A DNA stretch of 64,000 nt from Cordylochernes scorpioides (GCA_030710605.1 CP092886.1:46973794-47037793); one strand, 5' to 3'. Positions 31,590 through 43,385 are shown, numbered from the stretch's first letter. Notes: generated from the letters alone by a model not told the origin. Numbers and translations: made by a program.

Positions 31590-33195
31590 TTATATTTAGA
31601 GAAATTATTTGAAAAATAAAGAATAAATAAAATAAAAACGAGAGCATATGCCTATAACACATTTTTTCAATTATTTTTGTATTAAAATCATCTTTATATT
31701 GTACATAGAAGTATTTGCCCGTTGAAGAGCAGATATTTTCTAGAAAGCTTGTGAAATCAAAATGAAGAGAAACCCATTACCTTAATTTTATTTATTCTAC
31801 CTTTTTCATATAATGAATTTTATTGTTTTCTAATAATCACATATTTATCTTTTAAACACAAGTGATGCACATATAACATTAAATATAAATGTAAATCCAT
31901 CATTTCTATCATCAACGTCCTCCAAGTGGGGTATCGAAAGTGTCGTGAAATTAAATGTCCCAAGACTCTTTAAAGAGAAAAACGGTGGGCCTTTCAACAT
32001 TTATTGTTTTCTCACAAGGGCGGCCAGAGAGAAGCCGGGTGGTCCGCAGGAAGCAGCCATCATCATGTCAACTGTCCTTCCAAGAACTGCCGCCATCTGT
32101 TTTCAAGTAGGAAAAATGAGCGATTATCAAATTTGGCCCATTGAGTCCAATAAGAGCTGAGGGCGGCGGGCACCTTGTTGTCATGATGCCTCTACCACTC
32201 ACGATCGCTGCATAACAGCTTTCATGGAACAGTGTATTGGGGTGGGACAGGGTCTTTATGGCGGTTTTACTTTTAGTGAATCTTTATAACCTATTTAAAA
32301 TTCTCACTTAAAAGCTAATTACTTTAAAGCGGTTTTTAAAGGGTTTCTCTTTAATTCAGTGCCTTTATACACTGTGTAATAGATTCTCTCTTAGACCAGC
32401 GTCTTTGTAACAGTTTATTTTTGAGCCTATGTATTTATAACCAACTTTAACGAATTTATTTTAACAAATTCCTTTATAATTCGATAAAATAATCCCTTGA
32501 ATTAATATTAAAATAATAACATAAAGCCTCAAGGGAAAAGATTCTTTTAATTAAAAAAAAATATTTTGGAAGCTTTATGTTTTCATTTTAAATTCCTTTA
32601 TACTTCATTTCACAGATTTCTCTTTTGACTAATGTCTTTATAGCCTTGTAACAGGTTTTCCCATTAAGGTTTTATAGCGGTTGGTAGCATGTTTCCTTCT
32701 ATACTCACAGTGATTATTGATAGACTTGCGTAGTAGATTTTATTATGAAACAATGTTTTATAACAATGTTTGAAAAGTTTGTATTCTGTCTTAATAATGT
32801 TTAACATATATATTTATGTTTCAATTATCTTGCTTCTTAATTCAGAAGGCTATCGAATTATGAAGTATCTTTATATTCTCGTGCAGAAAATATATTTCTG
32901 TGGAGACTCCCAGTTTTAAAATCGATTCAAGCTGTATTCCTCTGGAATAATTTAGAATTTTAGCGTAGTAGAAAGTTTGGACTTTCAAATTTTCAGCTAC
33001 ATTGCAGGTTTTTCATAGAGTCATTCCGTTTAAAGTAATGAATGGTATACATCTTTAAACTACTGAATATAGCTTGCGTTAGTTGTTCTATAAGAAAATG
33101 TATTTTTAATATATGTGTGTGTGGTTGAAAATGTTATTTAAGAAATATATATTTATATTTTTTTCTCTTATTTGTTTGTGGTGGATTTCAATAAT
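31590..33195. other. non-coding; GC-richer island at 31915-32270
   Basis: The island (ccgccatctgttttcaagta, catgtcaactgtccttcc and nearby) may be regulatory. The remainder is AT-rich, with repeated short words such as tttataac and ttctctttt. No gene is recognised. Confidence 0.3.
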
Positions 33196-33338
33196 TACTT
33201 CTCTTCTAAAATATAAATCTTCTTTATTAAAGGTACAAAAATAAGAAACATAAAATTACTAAATGTATCTAAGTAAACATTACTAATAAAATAACATCTC
33301 TCTAACCACCTCTCTCTATTAACTCTCACCTATATATA

Positions 33339-36032
33339 CACTTCGTTCTCTTTTTATGCGGTTTTGGAGTTATGCGGTGCAAGAAAAAAAAATATTCGAA
33401 TTTCGAAATTTTTTTTTTTTTTGGTGATTCACTTTTTCTGAAAACGAATAAGAATAACAACTACAACTCTACTATTACGCAATCAATACAAAGAAAGAAT
33501 TTTGTAACGTCCTGGTTGTATATTAAGTTATCCAACAAACAGTAGAGGGGAAGTTCCAATGTCTTTTATTCCGCGCCTGCCGGTGTCTTACACAACTCGT
33601 GCAAAACCGAAATCAAAACTGAAAACCCGCCGGCGTGCCATGGCCGTTACAAATTTCTTTTTTCTTTTATTGACATGTTTTCTCTTGATTTGTTCTTAAA
33701 AACAAAAGAGACTAAAACAAAAATACCTCGTTAAAATTGCGTGTTTTTATGCTGCATTTTGTTTTTGTATGAAACTAATTAAAAAACCCTGCATATTGGA
33801 AAGCATTAGAAAATAAAACTTTGTGAAAGAAGGTTACTACCGAAAACCGGAAGATAAATTTACTCAAGTGAATTGTAAGTTTTTTTGAATAATTTTAGTG
33901 CGTAATTGTACATTAAGTTTTTTCTATAATTTTTAGTCCTCTTAAAGAAAATGTGTGACAATAATAAAAAACAAAAAAGAAGTGCAATTTCGCTAGAAAC
34001 CAAAATTATAATTCTCGATTGCTTGGCGAAAGGAGAAAGATCAACAGCAATAGGTAAACGTTATAATTTAGGCGAATCTACTATAAGAGCAATAAAAAAA
34101 AATGAAGCGGCAATAAGAAGATCAGTCAGATCTGGTACAAATTTGAGTTCTAAAATTTCATCATATTCAAGAGGCACTTTAATAGAAAAAAACAGAAAAG
34201 GCTCTCGTAATTTGGATTGAAGATTTAACTCAAAAAAGAATTCCGTTAGATGGACATTTAATCAAGATGAAAGCCCTTAAATTTTACAAGGAGTTAAATG
34301 AATCAGAGCCATCTACATCTTCACGTGAAAGTAATCCACAATTCTCTGCCAGCACAGGGTGGTTAACTGGTTTTATAAAAAGACATTATTTTCATAATCT
34401 AAAAATAAAAGGTGAGGTGGCTTCTGCAGATGAAGAAGCTGCTAGAAAATATCCTGAAAAGTTGGCTAAAATTATTAGAGATGGAGGATATTGTGCCCAT
34501 CAAATCTTCAATGCTGATGAAACAGGATTGTTTTGGAAAAAAATGCCAACCCGTACTTACATTGCAAAGTCCGAAAAAAATGCCAGTGGTTTTAAAGCTG
34601 CTAAAGATCGAGTTACTTTATTGCTGTGCAGCAATGCATCTGGCGATCGAATGTTAAAACCGCTGCTTGTAAATCGATCTTTAAAACCACGTGCATTAAA
34701 AGGAAAAGACTTAAATACACTGCCCGTACATGGGATGGCAAACAAGAAGGCCTGGGTAACAACGGCTATTTTCACTGAATGGTTCAATAAATGCTTCGTA
34801 CCCGAAGTAGAAAATTATATGAAAGAGATGGGTCTCGAATTTAAGATCTTATTAATTCTTGACAATGCACCAGGTTATCCAAACTTAGAACATCCAAATA
34901 TAAAGGTAGTTTTTTTCCCTCCAAACACAACGAGCCTAATTCAACCATTAGATCAGGGAATTATTTCAGCATTTAAAAAATATTATGTAAAATTCACTTT
35001 CCAATTCATTTTCGATAAACTGGAATCCGATACAATACCAGTTACTGAAGTTTGGAAACAATTTAATATCCTGAACTGTGTAGATCATGTTGCGTTAGCA
35101 ATTGCCGAGATAAAATCACAAACTTTAAATGCATGTTGGAAAGCTGCTTGGCCTGAATGTGTATCAAAGAGAAATGAATCAAATAGAACAACAATAGTAA
35201 CATCAGATATTATTTCAATTGCTAAGGAAATAGGTGGGGAAGGTTTTGATGATTTTGGCGAGCATGATATAGAAGAATTGCTTGTGGACGAAGCCCTAAA
35301 TGATGATGATATTTTGGAAAGTATGGTAGATACTACTAAAGATTTCGAAACAGTGTGTAGATAGCGAACTGGAAGATGTTACTCCACTGGACGAAAAATT
35401 ACTTCGGGAAGGCCTTCAACTTTCCGGTAAATTGGAAATTCTTTTTATTCAAAATGATAATGATGTAGAACGCACCTTAAAATTCCAACGTGACCTGAAA
35501 TTTTGTATGTCTGGCTACAGAGAACTCTACAAAGAACTAGTCAAGCCATCACAGCGTTTGATTACTGACTACCTTGTCAAAGAAAAAAAAATCACTGAAG
35601 TTCCTAAAGAAGCATTACCATGTAGATCTGATGACGTAATTTTATCTTCAAGTGATGAAAGTGATCTTGCACCAATCCACAAACGGGTTCGCACATTATC
35701 AGACAGCGAATAATGATGAAAACATTCTTAATATGATTTTAAATAAAGTTTTGTTTATGTTTTTTTTACATATTAAGTTTTGTTTTTGTTATTAACACAC
35801 ATATGTGCCATTTATTAAAATATGATGAGAAAAAAATTAAATCTTATTATTTATAAATCTTTTTTTATGCGATTTCTGGTGCATTTTAAAACATTATTTA
35901 GGTTTTATGCGATTTTTTTAATAAATGGAACGTATCCATCATTTTACATATAAATGTATGTCTTTTTTGTGCGATTTTTTTTAATGCGGATTCCCCTGGA
36001 ACGCATCTACCGCATAAAAAAAGAACCAAGTG
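33339..36032 (+). mobile_element. Tigger/pogo-superfamily DNA transposon
   Basis: A 2,694-bp element bounded by TA on both sides (33337-33338, 36033-36034) with inverted ends: left cacttcgttctctttttatg, right complement cacttggttctttttttatg. Subterminal atgcgg/ccgcat words repeat at both ends. It contains a frameshifted transposase gene (33951-35713) and interrupts a dispersed repeat that is continuous at 12955-13450. Ends and coding region are largely intact, so decay is recent. Confidence 0.88.
33951..35713 (+). pseudogene. Tigger-type (TIGD/jerky-like) transposase with two frameshifts
   Basis: The ATG at 33951 opens a CENP-B-type helix-turn-helix DNA-binding region (33951-34185). The frame breaks in an A-rich run near 34185-34195 and continues in the frame seen at 34267-35364. 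That part holds the DDE domain with Asp in NADETGLFW, Asp in LILDNAPG and Asp in QPLDQGIISAF, the DDD triad of Tigger transposases. A second shift near 35345-35360 leads to the frame ending at 35713 with an acidic Ser-rich tail. Catalytic residues are kept, and the breaks are two single indels. The host-domesticated relatives (TIGD, JRK, CENP-B) have the same layout, but TIRs and TA duplication mark this as a transposon. Confidence 0.9.
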
Positions 36033-36034
36033 TA

Positions 36035-37815
36035 TATATATATACATTCCTGACACCACAGACTTTAAGTCACAGATTATTACAATCATAGAATAAAAAT
36101 AATATTTGACAATAACATCCAACATTATTTAAGTGTGTGGGTGGTAAAAATATGATTTCTATCTAGGGCAATAATCTTTATATCGGTATATCAGGTTCAC
36201 TCCCGGCGAGGTTCATCTCTAGCCTTGTGGCAAGCGCTTGTTCCCCAGGTTTTCATGATTGTATCTTTATTTCAGATTGGCACCGTAAATATTTCCCCTG
36301 ACCCCCCCCCCCACCGCGCATAACAGATTTAATAATGTTGTTGCTGTCATCCAGTTATAGAGGACTTCTGGGGACATCTGATATAATCTCGACCCCAGGA
36401 TCTCGTACCCACCCGTAGAAAGATTATATTCGTCCTGTTTGAGGCAGTCTGCGTGTTCTTCAGCCTTTCCCCAGAGATTCTCTTGCTTAGAATTTTCTAT
36501 CAAATCTAATGTAGTGACAGTTTTATAATTCATATATTTACTATAATATTCTAGAGGTTTTGCAAAGAAAGCTTGTATCCCCAAATTTTGTTTTAAACGT
36601 TTTTGTGGATACGAAAATTTCAGAGTGCACATACAGCAAGGCTATATTATACATTTTCTGCACTGCCAAGACATATTTTGATTTTATATGGTTATATTAT
36701 GAGTTTTCTTCTGAACTCTCTGATAATAAATTTTTATAATTATTTGCTACCTCACATTTCACTAAGTATTTTTGCTATATTTTTCAGTTTAAGATAACTT
36801 TCGAATATATTTTACTTTTGCTTTTAATAGTCATTCATTAACTATAGGAGTGAAATAGGTGTATTCGATCTTTATTAAAAATGAAAAATATATTTCAAGA
36901 GATTTCCCCTACTTTTTCAATTTATTTAGCCTTAATATTGAAATATATATTTTTATATACATTAATAAGGACTTTTTTGATACTCCCTTTTCGATTATAT
37001 ATTATATTTTCCATTTTAAATATACGCAAATTGTACTAGTTACAACCACTTGACCAACATATAGTTTCAAACTATAATTTATTACTACTACTAACTACAA
37101 TTTATAGTAACTAGGAATTTCTTCTCAATTTTTCTCAATCGGAATTTTGATATATTGAAGGGTGTATTTGTTATGTATATATTTTGCAGGAAAATAGTAT
37201 ATATATATATGAAGAATTCATACATATCCAATAAACACATTTATTACAAACTCCATTAAGAATTTCTATACAAAAATTGAGGTATAAGAAAGGTGTCGAG
37301 GACAAAATTGGCTTCCTCCCTATACGCCAGTTGCGTAAAAGAATCCTCCCTCTAGAGCTAGCCAAATTGCTGCCTTATTATTATCCAGTAATTTAGCGTA
37401 TTGTCTGTAATTACACGGCTGCGAGCGAGGACTGGATTTCGCTGAATAATCACGTCCACAAGCAACGCCCCATTTAATTAAATTGTTGTTCCCGGAACAC
37501 GAAATAATCTCAAATTTAAAAGATTAAATTCGGTAATTGTCGGATCGATAACAGTTGAGATTGTTCCCGCTTAATTAGAACAGTGCTGCTGCTCTCTCAA
37601 TCTAGAATTATTGGACATTAAAATATGATCGCCAATATATTAGCATTTAGGAATTTGGTATCTCCATTTGATACGAAGTGAGTCGACTCAATTTTAATGA
37701 TATATACTTGGATCTTTGCTACTCTTCACATTCTGAAGCCTATTGGGACCTTTTAAAGGAATTGTGATCATTTCTTATACTATTTATTTTTTATTATTTT
37801 CTTATAGAGTATTAC
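36035..37815. other. non-coding; flank of split repeat and island at 37400-37610
   Basis: Bases 36055-36110 are the right part of the repeat interrupted by Tigger. Bases 36170-36640 are GC-richer, with a C8-10 run at 36302, and unassigned. Bases 37400-37610 contain ttaattaaattgttgttccc and ttgttcccgcttaattagaa, a doubled Sox-like plus homeodomain-like pattern. No gene is recognised. Confidence 0.3.
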
Positions 37816-37854
37816 TTATCGTAAAGATATAGGCTGCCTGGCCGGCATTCATAT

Positions 37855-37930
37855 TTATATAAAAAATAGACACTTCGGCCAGTTGGAGTTTTTTAAAACT
37901 CCAACTGGCCGAAATGTCTATTTTTATATA
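37855..37930. repeat. near-perfect hairpin with almost no loop
   Basis: Arms atagacacttcggccagttg...gagtttt and their complement meet at 37894. About 35 bp pair with one or two mismatches. Such long loop-free palindromes are unstable and usually young. Confidence 0.75.
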
Positions 37931-38347
37931 GAGTATTACTTGTTAGTTATTTAATCAACATGTTTCGCTATTTTTTATTTCAATTTAAATCTATGTCCCC
38001 CTAGGGACACTTGCGCTGTCATACATGTTTGCCTTTACATTTGTTTATACCTATATATACAATAATTTTAGGCCGTGAATAGAATAGTCATATGATGTTA
38101 ACAATGAGAAAGAGAGAAAAAAACGAGAAAAAGAACTGTGTACAAAGGAAGAAGTGTCTGTCAATATGTACAATATGCATAATATAAATTATCAGTTGTG
38201 TATCACATGTGTGTTATTAATTTTACTATTTTGTTATATAGAAATTTTATCTTATTGCTTCCCTGTTCGTTTAAGTGAATAAGTTGAGGATGTTTAAAGA
38301 TAAATTGCCTTATCTTACTGAAGTGTTTCTTTCCTCAATTCTCTCAG

Positions 38348-38422
38348 GGACACTCTGGTGGAGATGCTGGGTACATTAATGAGCACAAACTGAAGATCGC
38401 CGACAAGACCGTGAAGCTGTGA
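38348..38422 (+). CDS. terminal coding exon of an unidentified gene
   Basis: A pyrimidine-rich acceptor (ctttcctcaattctctcag, ending 38347) opens 24 codons reading from GHSGGDAGYI to DKTVKL and a TGA stop at 38420-38422. A GC-richer 3' UTR follows, with AATAAA at 38667-38672. The reading frame from the first exon base is the longest; a shorter alternative frame also stops quickly. I do not recognise the protein. The upstream exon was not found in the window, so the intron would be long or the exon may be a relic. Confidence 0.45.
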   Translation, partial: GHSGGDAGYINEHKLKIADKTVKL

Positions 38423-38666
38423 GTGCTGTGGACTACATTTATTCGAGGGTGTCTTCAGAATGCCACCACCGTGTCAAAGCCATTATTTCCCTCCAATAAT
38501 ACGACGTCCTTTAAGACGATATGACGACTAAACCGCTCTTCACTCCGCAGGAAAGAGGATGAGGGCCTACTACGCATTTGAGTCGTGTCAGTAGCAACAA
38601 GATTTGTAGCTGTGGGTGACCGCTCCTATAGGAAAGGAGCTATATGTAGAAGAATATTTATTATTT

Positions 38667-38672
38667 AATAAA
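38667..38672 (+). terminator. polyadenylation signal AATAAA
   Basis: It lies 245 bases after the TGA of the exon at 38348-38422, in suitable orientation and distance. Confidence 0.4.
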
Positions 38673-38744
38673 CACTATTATTAATGTGAAAAAAAGTATA
38701 AATGTGATATTGTACTAAATAAGGTTCATAAATTAAGAAAAGTA

Positions 38745-39045
38745 AAAAAGGCATCACCTTATCGTACAACTAAAAGTTTCTGATGGCTTGCGCCTTCTAT
38801 TGGAATAAATATCAATTATTCGTTGATTTTTAATAATTACAGAATTGTGGCCAAATACCCATTCTTGATTAAACAAGAAAGGCTAACCACCTACTATCAT
38901 ACAATCACATTCGTACTATTTTCTCACACTGTATCGCGTTCTCACCCAATTCTGGCCTTCCCGTTTCATGATTTTTTTTCAGGATGCCTGAAAGAAAGCC
39001 ATCAGCAACTTTCAGTTGCACGATAAGGAAATGCCTCTTTTATTT
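38745..39045. repeat. hammerhead-repeat family member with inverted ends
   Basis: The left end, aaggcatcaccttatcgtac with 'aactaaaagtt', is matched inverted by aactttcagttgcacgataa at 39008-39040. The internal aggctaaccac (about 38880) stops just before the ribozyme core would begin. Confidence 0.55.
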
Positions 39046-39599
39046 TCTTACTATTATTAATATTTTTTGTGTTACGAATAAATTTTCTCTCATTCATTAT
39101 CTCTTGAAAAAAGATTTACTGGCCGACGTATCTTATTTTCAAGAACTATGAATGCCGGCCAGGCAACCTCTATCTTTACGACATTTATTATCTGTTCGAT
39201 TAGGTGAATAAGAGTTGATTGTGTTAAGAAACTAAATTACTGTTTGTCTTTCCTCAAATTTATTTTTGACAAGGCATTCATTTATTAAAAAAATCATTGT
39301 TAGATCATTTCAAGCGTTTAAAATTTTTTCGTTTTGTAAACATCCATATCTGTGGTTATGGGAATTAAGTAAATTAAGATTAAGAGTTAATATTTGTACC
39401 TTTCTATGATTCCAGCATATTATGGAATTTAAGATATATCTATGATATCGTGAAGATTCAGATGTCAAGCACCCCTCAGGATATTCTTTCTCCAAGTGAA
39501 AACTTGGGAGATGGAGTTCGGTCGATGTCAATCTCCTAAGAAAATATCGCGAGTTAAAAATTAATATTTGCACTATAATGACTATCTTCAAATTATCAA

Positions 39600-40520
39600 C
39601 AAAGTATAAGAAACGAACGTAGAGTCATTATTTGGGAATGGGATTCTTTAAGATGTCTAATATACTCTTGAACTGATTTTCCTGGCTTGGGATGATATTG
39701 CGCCGTCCCGCACTATGATCGAAAATGATGAACAGAGAGAATTGACACAGTCCATACAGGCAGCTCGCGATTCTAGAATTCGACGCAGGGCGGAATTTGC
39801 CAAAAATGGCCTTGACATTTTGAACTATTAATCTTTGGGTATTAGTATGAGAACTTCTCTGCGTATGCTAGGACGTTTCCTTTACCGAGGACACTCTAAA
39901 TTGGTGCAAGAAGGAACTCAGGAAATAAGGAAGTAGGCTGCACAACTTTGGGGAAGTCCTTTTAAATAGTTTGAACGGGCGATGTTATTGCCTTCAAGCC
40001 TGACCTCGATGTCTTCCTCCGTCTATCGCAGCTAAAACCACTTTACGAAAACCGTCTGTAGGCCGGTGAATAAAACTTGAATGGCAAAGGTTCAATAGAG
40101 ATCACATTCAACAGCGATGGTACGATTTCGAATGCAGAGTCTATGTTCCAGGAAGAATATCTTCTCGAAATGGCGTGATCTTTCACTCCGGCCAGTTACT
40201 AGGTAATTGAGGGTGCAAATTATCACAAAAAAATACCAATGGCAATTCTGTAGTCCATCATTTTATAGAGGTATATGCTGGTAACCCTTTATAGACCCAG
40301 ACCAGTGTGTTCTTTGAGAACAAGGCGCAGTGGTATTTACTTCTACTCGATGACGCTGGAAGTGTTACAAACAGCTTGAATTCCTCAAGAACTCGATGAA
40401 GAGCCATCTCGTAGAAGTCCTCGAAAATCTTCACAAGCTTGCAGGGCAAGCTGTTTTAGCCGGCCGCCTACTCTTGAGCAGATTCAACCTCATCCAAGGA
40501 GATACCCGTGTGACTGAGCG
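39600..40520 (-). pseudogene. decayed LINE fragment
   Basis: On the minus strand, GISLDEVES (about 40480-40520) is followed by a 63-codon open stretch (40258-40449) whose FKLFVTLPASS...SKYHCALFSKN resembles the RT N-terminal region (LP..W...I..L.PK). The same ISL(N/D)EVE motif appears in the LINE at 45953-46035. Stops and shifts are frequent. Bases 39690-39830 carry a separate open stretch in plus whose origin is unclear. Confidence 0.5.
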
Positions 40521-40719
40521 GGTAAGTTTCCTTCACCAAGATTCTCTCAGTCACTCTATTAAAAACTAGAAATATTCACATATTCACATCATAGATATAG
40601 CTGACGAAGCGCCCTCTGAATAAAGGCAAATACCCTTGGTGCGCTTCCTCGAATAGATTTGTCAAGGCTTCAACGATAGTCGTCTGCCTTGAGCATTGAG
40701 GTCGGACAATCAGGGCGCA

Positions 40720-41730
40720 TTTAAGCAGAGACAATTAAGGGTAGTTTGTTTTCAGAGTCGGCTCCTAGCCTGGCTGGTCTATATAATGAATACAGCGTGG
40801 ATGATAATACTAGTGTTGACGTAAATTTTATTGCACGTTTTATAGCTCTTAGTGAACTAAACTTACTTCTTCATATCGGCAGTGAAAATGAAACCTATCA
40901 TTTGGGAAAGTAATTATTTTCAATATACTTATTTACATTCTTCGATTGTTTATTCAATTATATATATTCACTTATGTGGTGAGAGATAAATAATAAGAAG
41001 ATATGATTAACACTTATTTGATGCTGTTAATAAAGAGTGAAAAAGGAAACGAACGATGAAACAAAAATCTTACGGCAGCTGACATTGTAATTTGAGAATA
41101 TAAAATTATAAACACGCGCCGAATGGAAATACAGTACAATATACTATATATAGTTGTTCGGTATTCTCGATAAGATATTATGCCTATCGCGCGTAACCAT
41201 AATATATATTGAAAGAAAAGATATTATAACAAAAAAGGTTATGACAATCTATTATGTGTGTCACTTGCAAAAAGGGCTATTTGGATAAATAAATGTCAAT
41301 ACCATATTGATATTTCACATTGCTTTAGTGTTAAAATAGTTTTATTTGAAATCATACAGCGAAAGAAAAGGTTTTATATTCATTTTTATCGGCAAGATAT
41401 ATTTCAAATGTTATTTAAAACATTGAAATGACTTGACATTCATAAGTCGGCGATGAAATAGGGATTACTAAACGAGAGCAAAATATTTCTCTACCTTCAA
41501 CCACAGAATTATATAAGAAGTTGTTCAAAAACCAAGCATTAAACTTTTTTTCAAATATTAGTTTAAGCCAAAGACAAGTGGTAAGCTTCGAAAGTAAAAG
41601 ATTTAATCTAGCGACTTTCGAATTTCTCAAACATGGAAGTTACGTGATTTCATTTACTTGAATCATGCAATATTGTTTTCCCTATATAATTGATTTTGAT
41701 TTAAATTTGAAAGTAGAAAAAAAAAACATT
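40720..41730. other. non-coding upstream of the acidic gene
   Basis: AT-rich, no repeat or gene recognised. A 71-codon minus ORF (41415-41630) shows no features. Confidence 0.35.
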
Positions 41731-41739
41731 AAAAAAAAT

Positions 41740-41746
41740 TATATAG
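41740..41746 (+). promoter_or_regulatory. TATA-like element of the acidic gene
   Basis: TATATAG lies about 150 bases before the ATG at 41898. Some 25 bases downstream is a GC-rich segment (gctcttgcgctcgctccaac) suited to be the transcription start region. Confidence 0.35.
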
Positions 41747-41897
41747 GAGTAGCTCTTGCGCTCGCTCCAACGCGCGCGTGTTAGTTTATTTATTGATTTT
41801 GCTCAAGAGCGCTAACAATTATTACTTGCTTCTTAAGATTATCGACGATATTTTCTATATCCTTCTATTGCTGCTATAAATAATTCAACCACCTATT

Positions 41898-43385
41898 ATG
41901 GATTTACCTACTGAAGAAATCATCAAAACTGATGTGGAGGAAGAGTTTAATCCCTCAACACTGATGATTGCTGCAACGGCCGTGGAGGAGTCTGGAGATA
42001 CGAATGATCAAGACCGATGGGAAGAAATCTCCCTTGCTTCTTCGGAAGCAGAACAACTCATGGGCATGATTGACAAGGTGGAAATGGAGATATATCCAAT
42101 CTTTCGCCCCAGTGACTTATATGAAGAGAGCGACGAAAATGGCAGCGATTCAGTTTGGCCTGAGGAGACGTTGGATTATTTTTCTGAAGAAAGTAATCAA
42201 AAACATAAGAAGATAGATGATCTGATGGAAGTTGACCGCTTCAAGAAATACTTAACAATATGTTTCAATGAAGATAATTCTCAATATGAGCGAGGAGACC
42301 AAGTTTCGGGAGAAGACGAGGGGGTTGAGCCCATGCTCAAACGGATGACTGCGCAGACGCCTGAAGAGAGCCTTTCTTCTGGAATGCCAGGAGAAGAATT
42401 TAAGCATGGATACATTACTGGTAACACAGCGGAAAGTTTGGATATCGCCGGAAGAGATCCGAATATATGTGAAGATGGAATTTTCTATGAAGAAAACAAC
42501 GATTCGGATTACTTCTGGGATTATGATGGAGTCTTGCTTCCTCTCGAGCGAAAAGTAACAGAAATAAGATATGCAGAGAAATGTAGCATTCCCGATAGCC
42601 AACGTCAAGAATTATTTATCAAAAACCAAGTACCTGCTCTATGGAAGTTTTCAGGATGCATTGATGAGGCGATTAGAGATGGTGTAGTAAGCAGTGAGAG
42701 AAATCCCGAAGTCTGTTCGCTAGAAAGAGATGACGTGAAAGATGGCTCCAAGCTCTTCACATTTACGCCCGAGGAGAGCTTGCCTTCTATAATGCAAGAA
42801 GAAAATTATTCTCATGAAGACATTGCTAAAAGTTCTGCTAAAACTTTCGATATCACCGGAATATACCCGAAGAAAAATCAAGACGAGATGAACTATGAAG
42901 AGAATACTGATTCTGATTCCTTTGGAGATTTTGAAAAAGCCTTGTTGCCGCTTGAGCCTGAGGTTGCAGAGAAAAAGGATCAAAAGAATTATGACGACCT
43001 ATTTGCCAAACGTGAAGATTTCTTCATTGAAAGCAAAATGCCTGCTATCTGGATGCCTTCAGGAAGCATTGAAGAGACGCCTAGAGATGGAGAAGAAAGT
43101 AGTGATCCCGAGTCCTGTTCCGAGAGTGAATGCCGCGTACCTTTGCTACCTGCCAGGAGGAATAGAAGAACAGCCGGAGGTGCCCGTAGCGGAAGTACCA
43201 GTTCCTATCCAAGATCCAACGAAGATTGCCAGGAGACTTCCCGCGGAGAACTTGGAGGAGATCTACTGGACGACGACGCTACTCCTGGAGGCCCCGGGCG
43301 GACCACACGACCTGACGGGAGTTCCATCCGCCGTCAGCTGAAGTATCGACTTGTAGATATGTTTTACTGTTGCAAGGGAGAGTAA
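41898..43385 (+). CDS. unrecognised acidic protein with internal duplications, single exon
   Basis: A 495-codon ORF with ATG start, very rich in Glu and Asp, and no signal peptide or membrane helix. Two clear repeats are visible: residues about 153-275 and 289-408 share TPEESL, a DI.G block, YEEN.DSD, LLPLE, then PA(I/L)W.(P/F)SG.I(D/E)E..RDG. A diverged third copy may lie at about 65-115 (YEES). From about residue 414 the composition switches to Arg/Gly/Ser/Pro, while the +1 frame becomes protein-like (residues such as EEQPEVPVAEV) and runs to 43341; a frameshift or an unusual C-terminus is possible. TATA-like sequence upstream and AATAAA at 43384 and 43431 support a real, intronless gene. 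I recognise no family. Confidence 0.6.
   Translation: MDLPTEEIIKTDVEEEFNPSTLMIAATAVEESGDTNDQDRWEEISLASSEAEQLMGMIDKVEMEIYPIFRPSDLYEESDENGSDSVWPEETLDYFSEESNQKHKKIDDLMEVDRFKKYLTICFNEDNSQYERGDQVSGEDEGVEPMLKRMTAQTPEESLSSGMPGEEFKHGYITGNTAESLDIAGRDPNICEDGIFYEENNDSDYFWDYDGVLLPLERKVTEIRYAEKCSIPDSQRQELFIKNQVPALWKFSGCIDEAIRDGVVSSERNPEVCSLERDDVKDGSKLFTFTPEESLPSIMQEENYSHEDIAKSSAKTFDITGIYPKKNQDEMNYEENTDSDSFGDFEKALLPLEPEVAEKKDQKNYDDLFAKREDFFIESKMPAIWMPSGSIEETPRDGEESSDPESCSESECRVPLLPARRNRRTAGGARSGSTSSYPRSNEDCQETSRGELGGDLLDDDATPGGPGRTTRPDGSSIRRQLKYRLVDMFYCCKGE

Larger units (their letters stand above)
37818..39190. repeat. inverted repeat pair flanking the exon region
   Basis: The word cgtaaagatataggctgcct with ggccggcattcat (37818-37850) recurs inverted at 39149-39184. 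Beside them, ctgttcgtttaagtgaataa (38263) and ctgttcgattaggtgaataa (39192) form a diverged direct repeat. The interval holds the terminal exon 38348-38422 and a hammerhead-family repeat. Confidence 0.5.
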
